A DNA stretch of 64,000 bases from Lachnospiraceae bacterium (lineage in GTDB: Bacteria; Bacillota; Clostridia; Lachnospirales; Lachnospiraceae): NCBI GenBank assembly GCA_024696615.1, contig JAILGS010000002.1:1-64000 (forward strand), written 5' to 3'. Below, one piece after another: positions 56,107 to 64,000 of this stretch. Every line of letters starts with the position of its first letter. Positions within the stretch are counted from its first letter, which is position 1. The notes beneath the pieces were generated by a model. That model was not told the DNA's origin. It did no database searches and saw only the letters and a program-made list of their open reading frames with translations. The translations under genes and the position numbers were made by a program.

Positions 56107-56589
56107 ATGAGACAAATGGTTTTATCAATTTTAGTTGAGAATTCGGCTGGTGTTTTAAGTCGTGTTGCTGGTTTATTCAGCCGTAGAGGATACAACATTG
56201 AAAGTTTGACCGTAGGTGTTACTACTGATCCTGATATTTCACGTATGACCATTGCCTGCTCTGGAAGTGAAGATGTTTTAAACCAGATTAAGAAGCAGGT
56301 TGCTAAGTTAGAAGACGTGATTGATATTCAGGAACTTCCTAACAATGCAGTACTTCGTGAATTATTATTAGTTCAGGTACATGCAACCACCGAGCAGCGT
56401 CAGGAAGTTATCGCAATTGCTGATATTTATCGTGCGAAGATTGTGGATGTCAGTGAGAACTCTTTAATGCTTGAACTTACCGGTAATGTGGATAAGCTTA
56501 AGGCATTCCTGGAATTAATGGAAGGCTTTGAGATTACATCGATTGCAAGAACTGGTCTTACCGGACTTGCACGTGGCATTGCTGATTAA
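56107..56589 (+). CDS. ilvN: Acetolactate synthase small (regulatory) subunit
   Basis: 160 residues. An ACT domain (VLSILVENSAGVLSRVAGLFSRRGYNIESLTVG) binds valine for feedback control of the large subunit, and the C-terminal domain is standard. AGAGGA precedes ATG 56107. The catalytic subunit ilvB is not in the window; ilvC follows directly, so the small subunit is separated from its partner here. Confidence 0.95.
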   Translation: MRQMVLSILVENSAGVLSRVAGLFSRRGYNIESLTVGVTTDPDISRMTIACSGSEDVLNQIKKQVAKLEDVIDIQELPNNAVLRELLLVQVHATTEQRQEVIAIADIYRAKIVDVSENSLMLELTGNVDKLKAFLELMEGFEITSIARTGLTGLARGIAD

Positions 56590-56628
56590 GGATATATTTA
56601 CTTTTATTTATTTTCAGGAGGAAATTAA

Positions 56629-57657
<1,029 letters not shown>

Positions 57658-57686
57658 TTTCTTCTTGTGATCCAAGGATATATTCA

Positions 57687-57716
57687 TCCCCGTGGTAAAA
57701 GCCACGGGGATTTTTT
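57687..57716 (+). terminator. Terminator after ilvC
   Basis: TCCCCGTGG and CCACGGGGA, perfect stem with a TAAAAG loop, followed by TTTTTT. Confidence 0.95.
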
Positions 57717-57783
57717 ATGGGATGAAATCCGTATGAAAGTGTGATATTCCATATTTCGTTGGACCATGTGGAGGAGGAGTTTT

Positions 57784-57819
57784 ATGTTACGATTCTATGT
57801 GGGGGATATATCTTTGTAA
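57784..57819 (+). CDS. Possible 11-codon micro-ORF with very strong ribosome site
   Basis: ATG TTA ... TTG TAA reads MLRFYVGDISL. GGAGGAGG lies 6 bases upstream, better than most real genes here. It sits alone in a 580-base gene-poor gap after the ilvC terminator. Could be a leader peptide, a toxin-like micro-peptide or chance. Confidence 0.25.
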   Translation: MLRFYVGDISL

Positions 57820-57826
57820 TAATTTA

Positions 57827-57856
57827 TTGAAAATGTAATTTTAACTTACATATATA
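57827..57856 (+). promoter_or_regulatory. Weak promoter candidate in gap
   Basis: TTGAAA and TATATA with an 18-bp spacer. The transcript would cross GGAGGTGGATTGTTCACCC and GGGGTGGGAAG, which can fold locally; no gene follows before 57983. Confidence 0.3.
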
Positions 57857-57874
57857 GGTTTACTTTACGAAACT

Positions 57875-57976
57875 TTTTTTCCTGGAATCGGAGGTGGATT
57901 GTTCACCCTTTTATGTGGGGTGGGAAGAAGGAAAAAGGTATTGTATTTATTTTGATACATCCATTTTTTCCTGGAA
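57875..57976 (+). repeat. Pair of 13-bp direct repeats
   Basis: TTTTTTCCTGGAA occurs at 57875-57887 and at 57964-57976, the second just before the promoter at 57983. Could be protein-binding sites or remains of a duplication. Confidence 0.55.
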
Positions 57977-57982
57977 ATCATG

Positions 57983-58011
57983 TTGACAAACTACATGGAA
58001 ATGGTTATTAT
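57983..58011 (+). promoter_or_regulatory. Promoter of candidate small RNA
   Basis: Consensus TTGACA and TATTAT with a 17-bp spacer. Predicted start near 58018. No protein gene begins before the terminator at 58083. Confidence 0.75.
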
Positions 58012-58017
58012 TAATTT

Positions 58018-58119
58018 AGTTTTGAAATTGCTAAAAAGAATCTGCTTTTAAGATTCTAGTCTATATATTGTTCCCCTCGCATGAAGATGAAGTCCCCCTT
58101 AAACTTCATCTTCTTTTTT
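58018..58119 (+). ncRNA. Candidate C-rich small RNA of about 100 nt
   Basis: A promoter (57983-58011) and a strong terminator (58083-58119) enclose about 102 bases with no ORF. The transcript would hold a first hairpin AGAATC/GATTCT (58037-58057), a single-stranded UUCCCCUC (58071-58078), and a terminator stem whose loop contains UCCCCCUU (58093-58100). Unpaired C-rich motifs are how several Firmicutes small RNAs (RsaE/RoxS type) bind GGGG/AGGAGG ribosome sites. A trans-acting repressor of translation is therefore a reasonable reading. No known family was recognised. A 5' leader of the helicase gene is less likely because the terminator is strong. Confidence 0.6.
58083..58119 (+). terminator. 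Terminator of candidate small RNA
   Basis: GAAGATGAAGT and ACTTCATCTTC, perfect 11-bp stem, 9-base loop containing CCCCC, then six T. Confidence 0.92.
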
Positions 58120-58298
58120 GTCTTTTTTTATATATTTTCGTAAAATCAATAGAAACTATTTAAAAAAATCCGTTTATTTTCCAAGAAATTGTAATTATTT
58201 CTTACATTCAACCATTCCTTCCCAGAACCAATGTGTGATATTGTCAGAGAATATGATAGAATGAATCTGTTGAAGAAACCAAGGAGTGTGCATGTTTT

Positions 58299-60662
58299 AT
58301 GTTTGAAATTCAGAATGGACAATTGAAAACTTCGGTACGGGAACTGGTGGAGTTCGTCTATTCTGCTGGAGATATAGATCATCGTCGGGGTACGGGAAGC
58401 AATGAGATCAAGGCCATGCAGGCGGGAATGAAGATTCATAAGAAACTTCAAAAAAGCGCAGGAAGTGGCTATGCGGCGGAAGTTCCCCTAAAGATGGAAT
58501 GCTTGATTGGAACAAGGGAGAAGATCACCCTGGTGCTAGAAGGAAGAGCGGATGGAATTATTACGGATTCCAAGGGGCAGATCACCATTGATGAAATCAA
58601 GGGCATGTACCAGGATGTTCTTGCTATGGAGGAGCCACAGTATGTGCACTATGCTCAGGCCATGTGTTATGCCTATATCTATGGCATGGATGAGGGATTG
58701 GAAAAGATTTCCCTTCGTTTAACCTATGCCAATTTAGATACGGAAGAAGTGAAGTATTTTCCTTATGAATATTCTATGAAGGAAGTATCCAGGTGGTTTG
58801 AAGATACCTTAGAAAAATTCCAACCTTGGGTGGATCTTTTGGTGGATTTACGTAAGAAGCGGGATGAGTCCATTGCCAAGGTGGAATTTCCTTTCCCTTA
58901 TCGGGAGGGACAGAAGGAATTGGTGGTGAATGTATTTAAGGTGGAGCGTTTAAAGACCCCCCTGTTTATTCAGGCTCCTACGGGGGTTGGAAAGACCCTG
59001 TGTACCATCTTTCCAACCATTAAAGCCATGGGAGAGGGACTGGGGAATAAATTATTCTATCTTACCGCCAAGACCATTACCAGAACGGCTGCGAAAAATG
59101 GAATGGAGCAACTCTATGCCAAGGGATTAGCCTTTAAAACCATTATTTTAACAGCGAAGGAGAAGACCTGTCCCTATGAATTACAATGTGATCCGGAAGG
59201 ATGTCCTTATGCGGGGGGCCATTATGACCGGGTAAATGATGCGGTATTTGATGCCATTCATTCATTGGATGTATTTGACCGGGAGGAGATTTTAAATCTT
59301 TCCGAGAAGCATAAGGTCTGTCCTTATGAATTTTCCCTGGATCTATCCTATTGGTGCGATGCCATTATATGCGATTATAATTATGTGTTTGACCCAAATG
59401 CACATTTGCGCAGATACTTTGGGGACGGCTCGGGAGGGGACTACCTCTTTCTAGTGGATGAGAGCCATAATCTGGTGGACCGGGCCAGGGGAATGTATAG
59501 TGCCTGGTTATCCATCGAGCATATGAAGAAGTTAAAGAGCTTCTTTCGCGGGAAGGATGTGCGGGTTAGCCGCAGTGTGAACCGGGTAATTAAGAACTTG
59601 GAAAGCCTGTGTCAGGGAATGACGGAGGAATTTGTGGTCTTGGATGATATTACTGCTCTTACGGTTTATGCGGATGATCTGATGACAGAGATTACCCGAT
59701 TCTTAGAGGTTCATCGGGGAGAAGTCAGTATGGAGGAAGTGCTGGAAGACTTTTTTGGATTGCGGGATTTTGTGAATATTTCCGGCTTATTAGATGAGCA
59801 TTACTGCGTATATGCCAGGGATCTTGGAAAGGATTTTGGGGTGCGACTGTTTTGTGTGGATCCTTCTAAAAATCTGGAATTTTACTTAAATCAGGCGAAT
59901 TCTACCATCTTCTTTTCCGCCACCCTTCTTCCCATGCCATATTATAAGAGTTTACTGCGGGGCGGGGAGCATGAGGATTATGCCATCTATGCCAAATCCC
60001 CATTTGATCCGAAAAAACGCGGGGTATTTATTGCCACGGATGTGACCACCAAGTATTCCATGCGTGGTCCCAAGCAGTATCAGCGGACCTATGATTATAT
60101 TAAGAGCGTAGCCCAGGCAAAAATCGGAAATTATATGGTATTCTTCCCATCCTATCGGTATTTGGAGGATGTGAGCGCTTTTTATGTGCAGGAGGATTTT
60201 GACATCCTGACTCAGGAAAGCAATATGAGTGAAGAAGATCGGGAAGTCTTTTTAAACACATTTGCAGTGACTCAGAGGGAAAAATCCTTGGTGGGATTTT
60301 GTGTGATGGGTGGAATCTTTTCCGAGGGAATTGATCTACAGGAGGATTCTTTAATTGGAGCCATCGTTGTGGGAACGGGACTTCCCCAGGTGAATGTGGA
60401 GCAAAGCATTATTGAACGGTGGTTTGCTGCCGAGGGAAAGGGCTTTGATTATGCCTATATGTATCCGGGATTAAATAAGGTGCTGCAGTCTGCAGGACGT
60501 GTGATCCGTACGGAAGCGGATGAGGGCGTTGTGGTTTTATTGGACGAGCGATTCTGCAAAAAGGAGTATCAGGGACTTTTACCAAGGGAGTGGGAATCCA
60601 TTCAGTATGTGACACAGGATACGGTGGGGAAAAAGATTGGGGATTTTTGGCATAATCTCTAG
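58299..60662 (+). CDS. PD-(D/E)XK nuclease fused to XPD/DinG-type Fe-S DNA helicase
   Basis: 787 residues. Residues 1-180 form a RecB-like nuclease domain (GRAD at 82-85, DEIKG at 98-102: Asp85, Glu99, Lys101). A superfamily 2 helicase follows: Walker A APTGVGKT (226-233), four cysteines at 291, 297, 302 and 341 for a 4Fe-4S cluster, DESH box (387-390), SATLLPMPYYKSLL, and motif VI QSAGRVIRTEADEGVVVLLD (near 725). It probably processes DNA 5'-3' in repair. AAGGAG is 12 bases before ATG 58299, a long spacing; a 4-codon ORF (ATG 58292) starts closer to the site and overlaps the start. Confidence 0.88.
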   Translation: MFEIQNGQLKTSVRELVEFVYSAGDIDHRRGTGSNEIKAMQAGMKIHKKLQKSAGSGYAAEVPLKMECLIGTREKITLVLEGRADGIITDSKGQITIDEIKGMYQDVLAMEEPQYVHYAQAMCYAYIYGMDEGLEKISLRLTYANLDTEEVKYFPYEYSMKEVSRWFEDTLEKFQPWVDLLVDLRKKRDESIAKVEFPFPYREGQKELVVNVFKVERLKTPLFIQAPTGVGKTLCTIFPTIKAMGEGLGNKLFYLTAKTITRTAAKNGMEQLYAKGLAFKTIILTAKEKTCPYELQCDPEGCPYAGGHYDRVNDAVFDAIHSLDVFDREEILNLSEKHKVCPYEFSLDLSYWCDAIICDYNYVFDPNAHLRRYFGDGSGGDYLFLVDESHNLVDRARGMYSAWLSIEHMKKLKSFFRGKDVRVSRSVNRVIKNLESLCQGMTEEFVVLDDITALTVYADDLMTEITRFLEVHRGEVSMEEVLEDFFGLRDFVNISGLLDEHYCVYARDLGKDFGVRLFCVDPSKNLEFYLNQANSTIFFSATLLPMPYYKSLLRGGEHEDYAIYAKSPFDPKKRGVFIATDVTTKYSMRGPKQYQRTYDYIKSVAQAKIGNYMVFFPSYRYLEDVSAFYVQEDFDILTQESNMSEEDREVFLNTFAVTQREKSLVGFCVMGGIFSEGIDLQEDSLIGAIVVGTGLPQVNVEQSIIERWFAAEGKGFDYAYMYPGLNKVLQSAGRVIRTEADEGVVVLLDERFCKKEYQGLLPREWESIQYVTQDTVGKKIGDFWHNL

Positions 60663-60680
60663 GTTTTATCCTGTATTTTG

Positions 60681-60689
60681 TGTTATAAT
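60681..60689 (+). promoter_or_regulatory. Extended -10 promoter of repeat-protein operon
   Basis: TGTTATAAT, without a good -35 box, about 85 bases before ATG 60776. Confidence 0.55.
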
Positions 60690-60775
60690 GAGAGAGATTA
60701 TAATGCTGTGAATGTTGGGTTTATCATGACCCTAGGGATATGGCTTTGACTTGTTCGAGGAAAGGGGACTACTCG

Positions 60776-61768
60776 ATGATGGATGAACTGGAAATGTATC
60801 GTGAAATGGGCATTGGTGAATTCGAATTAATGGAGATTCAATTTGGTTTAGAAGCCGGAGTGGATGTTTCCTTATATGCGAATCCCATCTATACAGCACC
60901 TCAGATGAAGGAGATTCGTCTGGGGTTAGAAGCACATTTGGACGTATTAAGCTATGCCAGACCGGAATTTGACTGGTGTCAGATGGAAGAAATCCGGAAT
61001 GGTTTGCTTTCCGGGGTGAATGTGGCACAGTATGCCAAACTTAGCTATAACTATGTGATGATGCGAGAGATTCGCCTTTCTTTAGAACATCATGTGGATC
61101 TTACCCCTTATATTGGATCCGCCCATGATGGATTGGAACTTCGGGAGATCCGTTGTGCCTTAGAAGATGGAATTGATCTTACGGACTTTATTGCAGATCG
61201 TTTTTATCCTTCCCAATTACGGGAAATTCGAAAAGGCTTAAAGGCCTATGTGGATATTTCCTATTATGCAAGACATGAATTTGATGCGGATCAGATGAAG
61301 GAAATTCGAAGAGGTCTCATGGCGGGAGTGGATGTTTCCTCCTATGCCCATGAAGAGATTTCCCCATATGAGATGAGAGCAATCCGGGAGAGCTTGATTT
61401 ATAACCAGAAGGAGGAGGAAACTTCTCTTTACGATCAGCTCTATCCTATGTTATCCGATGCGGAGAAGGAAGCACTGGCGGCCATTGCGGCGCAATCCGC
61501 ATTAGAGAAGGATACCTATACGGAATTAGACGAAGGGGAGAAGAAGGACCGACAAAATTACGTTACAAGCCACCAGATGGGTGAGCAGGCAATGGATGAA
61601 ACGGATGAGGCCTTATATTCTCCAGAACAATTAGAACAGATCCGTCTTGGCGAAGCAGCAGGAATTGATATTACGATGTATCGTCACCCAGAGATTTCTG
61701 CGGATGAGATGAAGATTATTCGTGAGCAGATTGAAGCAATCATGAACGCCAATGGCGTGATCGGGTAG
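60776..61768 (+). CDS. Protein of 26-residue EIRxGL repeats
   Basis: 330 residues. Seven full units and one partial unit of a 26-residue repeat, each like Q-M-K-E-I-R-x-G-L-E-A-G-V-D-V-S-x-Y-A, run from about residue 18 to 208. A helix (ExxxIRxGL) and a turn with (V/I)DV...YA alternate. A charged linker (SDAEKEALAAIAAQSALEKD) leads to a final unit (QLEQIRLGEAAGIDITMYRHPEISADEM). The pattern is seen in Clostridia and their phages; function unknown, a scaffold or binding role is likely. ATG 60776 follows AGGAAAGGGG by 8 bases. It lies 11 bases before the fapA-like gene. Confidence 0.8.
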   Translation: MMDELEMYREMGIGEFELMEIQFGLEAGVDVSLYANPIYTAPQMKEIRLGLEAHLDVLSYARPEFDWCQMEEIRNGLLSGVNVAQYAKLSYNYVMMREIRLSLEHHVDLTPYIGSAHDGLELREIRCALEDGIDLTDFIADRFYPSQLREIRKGLKAYVDISYYARHEFDADQMKEIRRGLMAGVDVSSYAHEEISPYEMRAIRESLIYNQKEEETSLYDQLYPMLSDAEKEALAAIAAQSALEKDTYTELDEGEKKDRQNYVTSHQMGEQAMDETDEALYSPEQLEQIRLGEAAGIDITMYRHPEISADEMKIIREQIEAIMNANGVIG

Positions 61769-61779
61769 GGGGTGAGCAG

Positions 61780-63165
61780 ATGGCAAACTTTTCCAACCGA
61801 TTATTTCAACTTAATATTACCGACGATTGCATGATGGCTATTATGACTATTGAGCCGGAAAATCCACAGGAAGAGTATACCTTGGCAGATGCTCAGAATT
61901 TCCTTCTTACGAGTAATGTGCGAATGGGCGTGGATAAGGATAAACTAGAACACATGATTACCGAGAAACGTGTGGGAGAGCCATTTACCGTAGCTATGGG
62001 AAAGCCATTTAGCGATGGTGTGGATGGTTCCTATGAATATTTCTTTGATATTAATCCTGGGGTTCATCCGAAGGAAGAAGAAGATGGCTCCGTGGACTTT
62101 TTAAATACCACATTATTTGTGGAAGTGAAGGCTGGAGACATGATTGCCAAATATACCCCGGCCACCGTGGGTGAATTTGGTTTTAATGTGGAAGGAAAAT
62201 TATTACAGCCAAAGCGTGGTAAGGAATTAAAACCATTACATGGTAAGGGCGTGGAAAAGGGCGAAGATGGCGTTACTTACTATGCAGGAATTACCGGTAA
62301 GATTGAATATAAGTATGGCAATGTGGAGATTTCAGAAATCTATGATCATCATGGGGATCTGAATATGTCTTCAAGTAATATCCGCTTCTCCGGTGATGTG
62401 CATATTCATGGGGATGTGGCTTCCGGAATGCTGATTGATGCCCTTGGATGCGTGGAAATTGACGGACATGTGGGCGGCGCCATGATTAAAGCCGGTAAGG
62501 ATGTGGTTTTAAAGCGTGGTGTACAGGGCCGCGGCCGTGCCAAGATTGAAGCAGGCGGGGATGTATTCGGACAGTTCTTTGAAGATGCTATTGTTACCTG
62601 CCATGGAAATCTTGATGCCAATTACTTAATGAATACCAATGCCAATGCCGGTGGCAAGGTAATGATTCATGGTAAGAAGGGCTTAATCGTAGGTGGTCAT
62701 GTCCATGGAGTCATGGGAGTGGAAGCTTCCACCATTGGTAATGAAAAGGAATTGTTAACGGAAGTCAGTGCAGGAATTGAAACGAGAATCTTGGTTCAGT
62801 ATGAAGAGATTTCCAAGGAAGTGAACAAATTATCCGAGGAGATTGTTATTCTCACCGGTGGAATTGATAAATTGATGAAGATGAAACAGGTTAATCCACA
62901 ATCCTTCGATTCCGACTCCCTAAGTAAGATGATGCAGGCGAAGATTTTAAAGACCAATCAGAAGAAGAAGGGTGAGGAACAATTAAGCGACTTGTCCAAT
63001 CTGATGAATTCTTCGGAGCATGTGTGGATTGGTGTTCATAGTGTGGCCAATCCCGGTGTGAAGATTCATATTGGATCCGTTACTAAGAAATTAATGACGC
63101 GATATACGAATACGCGTTTTTCCTTAAATGCGGAGGAAGAATTCGAGATTGCGCCGCTTGATTAA
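61780..63165 (+). CDS. fapA: FapA-like DUF342 protein
   Basis: 461 residues. An N-terminal domain (about 1-170) is followed by a right-handed beta-helix of DUF342 type (GDVHIHGDVASGMLIDALGCVEIDGHVGGAMIKAGKDVVLKRGVQG, about 205-310) and a coiled region (LVQYEEISKEVNKLSEEIVILTGGIDKL) before the last strands. The FapA family polymerises and has been linked to flagellar assembly and cell-pole proteins. GGGGGTGA precedes ATG 61780. In an operon with the repeat protein before it and probably the hydrolase after it. Confidence 0.88.
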   Translation: MANFSNRLFQLNITDDCMMAIMTIEPENPQEEYTLADAQNFLLTSNVRMGVDKDKLEHMITEKRVGEPFTVAMGKPFSDGVDGSYEYFFDINPGVHPKEEEDGSVDFLNTTLFVEVKAGDMIAKYTPATVGEFGFNVEGKLLQPKRGKELKPLHGKGVEKGEDGVTYYAGITGKIEYKYGNVEISEIYDHHGDLNMSSSNIRFSGDVHIHGDVASGMLIDALGCVEIDGHVGGAMIKAGKDVVLKRGVQGRGRAKIEAGGDVFGQFFEDAIVTCHGNLDANYLMNTNANAGGKVMIHGKKGLIVGGHVHGVMGVEASTIGNEKELLTEVSAGIETRILVQYEEISKEVNKLSEEIVILTGGIDKLMKMKQVNPQSFDSDSLSKMMQAKILKTNQKKKGEEQLSDLSNLMNSSEHVWIGVHSVANPGVKIHIGSVTKKLMTRYTNTRFSLNAEEEFEIAPLD

Positions 63166-63196
63166 GTGAATTAACGGAAATAGAAAAGAGATAGTT

Positions 63197-64000
63197 ATGA
63201 TTAAGGAAATTGCCTCCATAGAATTACCAGTGCATGAGAATTTATCCATTCGAAAGACCCATTTGGCGCCTTTCGTGGATGGGGGAGAGCATAAGCGTCT
63301 TTCCCTGGTTACCGGAATTCATGGAGATGAATTGGATGGACAATATATTGTATATGAAGTGATTCGACGAGTGCAGGAGCATCCGGAATATTTGGCCGGA
63401 GAAGTGGACTTATATCCTGCCATCAACCCTCTGGGTGTGGATATGGCTATTCGAGCCATTCCCATGTTTGATTTGGATATGAATCGAATCTTTCCTGGAT
63501 CGGAAAAGGGTGTGATGGCGGAATATTTTGCCGCAGCTCTTACGGGGGATCTTTATGGAAGTGACTTGGTGATTGATATTCATTCAAGTAATATCTATGT
63601 GCAGGAGCTTCCTCAGATCCGTGTGAATGAACAATTTGAAGAACGGGTGATGGAGTATGCCAGGGGAATGAATACGGATATTGTATGGGTTTATTCTTCT
63701 GCCAATGCTTTAGAAGCAACCTTAGCCTATACCATGAATACCTTGGGCGTACCTGCTATTGTGGCGGAGATGGGTGTGGGACACCGCATTAATCGTGCCG
63801 AATGCAATCAGATGCTTACGGGTATCTTTCATGTTATGCAGACCATGGGAATCTGGACGGGGCCTGTGGAAGAAGTTCGAACCTCTTTAGTTACCAGGGA
63901 GGGAGAAGTGAGTGTGATCCGATGTGAGAACTCCGGAGTATTCGTATCCCATCGTAGTGGACTTGGTGCAGTAAGTCAGGGGGAACTGATTGGAGAAATC
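63197..64000 (+). CDS. Succinylglutamate desuccinylase/aspartoacylase-family zinc hydrolase, 3' end outside window
   Basis: Translation from ATG 63197 stays open to base 64000, giving 268 residues and running past the window. GIHGDELDG (first two zinc ligands His and Glu), LYPAINPLGVD, MNRIFPG and LVIDIHSS (third ligand His) match the AstE/AspA (M14-like) family that removes acyl groups from amino acids or cleaves peptide-like bonds. VAEMGVG and the C-terminal beta region (VSVIRCENSGVFVSHRSGLGAVSQGELIGEI) are typical. No signal peptide. The substrate is unknown; a weak AAGAGAT site precedes the start. Confidence 0.85.
   Translation, partial: MIKEIASIELPVHENLSIRKTHLAPFVDGGEHKRLSLVTGIHGDELDGQYIVYEVIRRVQEHPEYLAGEVDLYPAINPLGVDMAIRAIPMFDLDMNRIFPGSEKGVMAEYFAAALTGDLYGSDLVIDIHSSNIYVQELPQIRVNEQFEERVMEYARGMNTDIVWVYSSANALEATLAYTMNTLGVPAIVAEMGVGHRINRAECNQMLTGIFHVMQTMGIWTGPVEEVRTSLVTREGEVSVIRCENSGVFVSHRSGLGAVSQGELIGEI

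Overview
The window reads as a chromosomal segment of a Gram-positive anaerobe of the Clostridia, most likely a flagellated, plant-polysaccharide-using member of the Lachnospiraceae (Lachnospira/Roseburia/Butyrivibrio-like). This is inference from gene content: pectin esterase, hexuronate catabolism with a TRAP transporter, FliB, FapA (DUF342), DUF1292, DUF815, an Fe-S helicase of clostridial type, strong AGGAGG ribosome sites and many TGnTATAAT promoters. Nearly everything lies on the + strand. The only clear minus-strand genes are an XRE regulator, a DUF1292 protein and tmRNA. No transposase, integrase, CRISPR array, rRNA or tRNA was seen.

Layout. 1-6210: 3' part of a very long surface protein made of pilin-like modules with a sortase-type anchor. 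6390-19774: a mainly metabolic stretch with glycogen branching enzyme, MscS channel, an esterase-like hydrolase, HisRS, a HelD-type RNA polymerase-associated ATPase, a secreted DUF5722 glycoside-hydrolase-like protein whose start lies inside helD, a cytosolic-looking pectin methylesterase, flagellin lysine methylase, thioredoxin and a YfcE phosphodiesterase. 19870-24528: a DUF815 ATPase, then a metal-resistance unit (free HMA protein, Zn/Cd P-type ATPase, ArsR) with a promoter and a perfect palindromic operator, then a Nudix hydrolase. 24688-27841: a divergent XRE regulator and a two-gene operon of a papain/C39-like cysteine peptidase and a cytosolic ParB-like/PnrA-like fusion. 27926-32523: metallophosphatase, FAD oxidoreductase, two GT2 glycosyltransferases and a DegT aminotransferase.

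32602-36001 is the secG-rnr-smpB-ssrA protein-export and ribosome-rescue block. tmRNA is inverted and convergent with smpB, and its tag reads AEDNLAYAA. 36155-43541: LysR, lactonase, MgtE, GltX, a UvrD-type helicase and DUF1292. 43786-53487 is a coherent hexuronate locus: TRAP transporter DctPQM, a YcxB-like membrane protein, a YesM/YesN-type two-component system, a second membrane-anchored DctP-like protein, mannonate dehydratase (UxuA) and fructuronate reductase (UxuB). It may deliver and degrade sugars released by the pectin esterase and other pectinases.

53637-57657: Lrp/AsnC regulator, Maf, a small unknown protein, a PpiC/SurA-like membrane foldase, and ilvN-ilvC. A gene-poor stretch follows (57717-58298) with a promoter-to-terminator unit that I read as a candidate C-rich small RNA, plus a tiny ORF with a very strong ribosome site. 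The window ends with a PD-(D/E)XK/XPD-type Fe-S helicase, a protein of 26-residue EIRxGL repeats, FapA, and a truncated aspartoacylase/succinylglutamate-desuccinylase-like hydrolase.

The most interesting leads are the small RNA at 58018-58119, the peptidase/ParB-PnrA pair at 25218-27841, and the sensor cassette inside the uronate locus.
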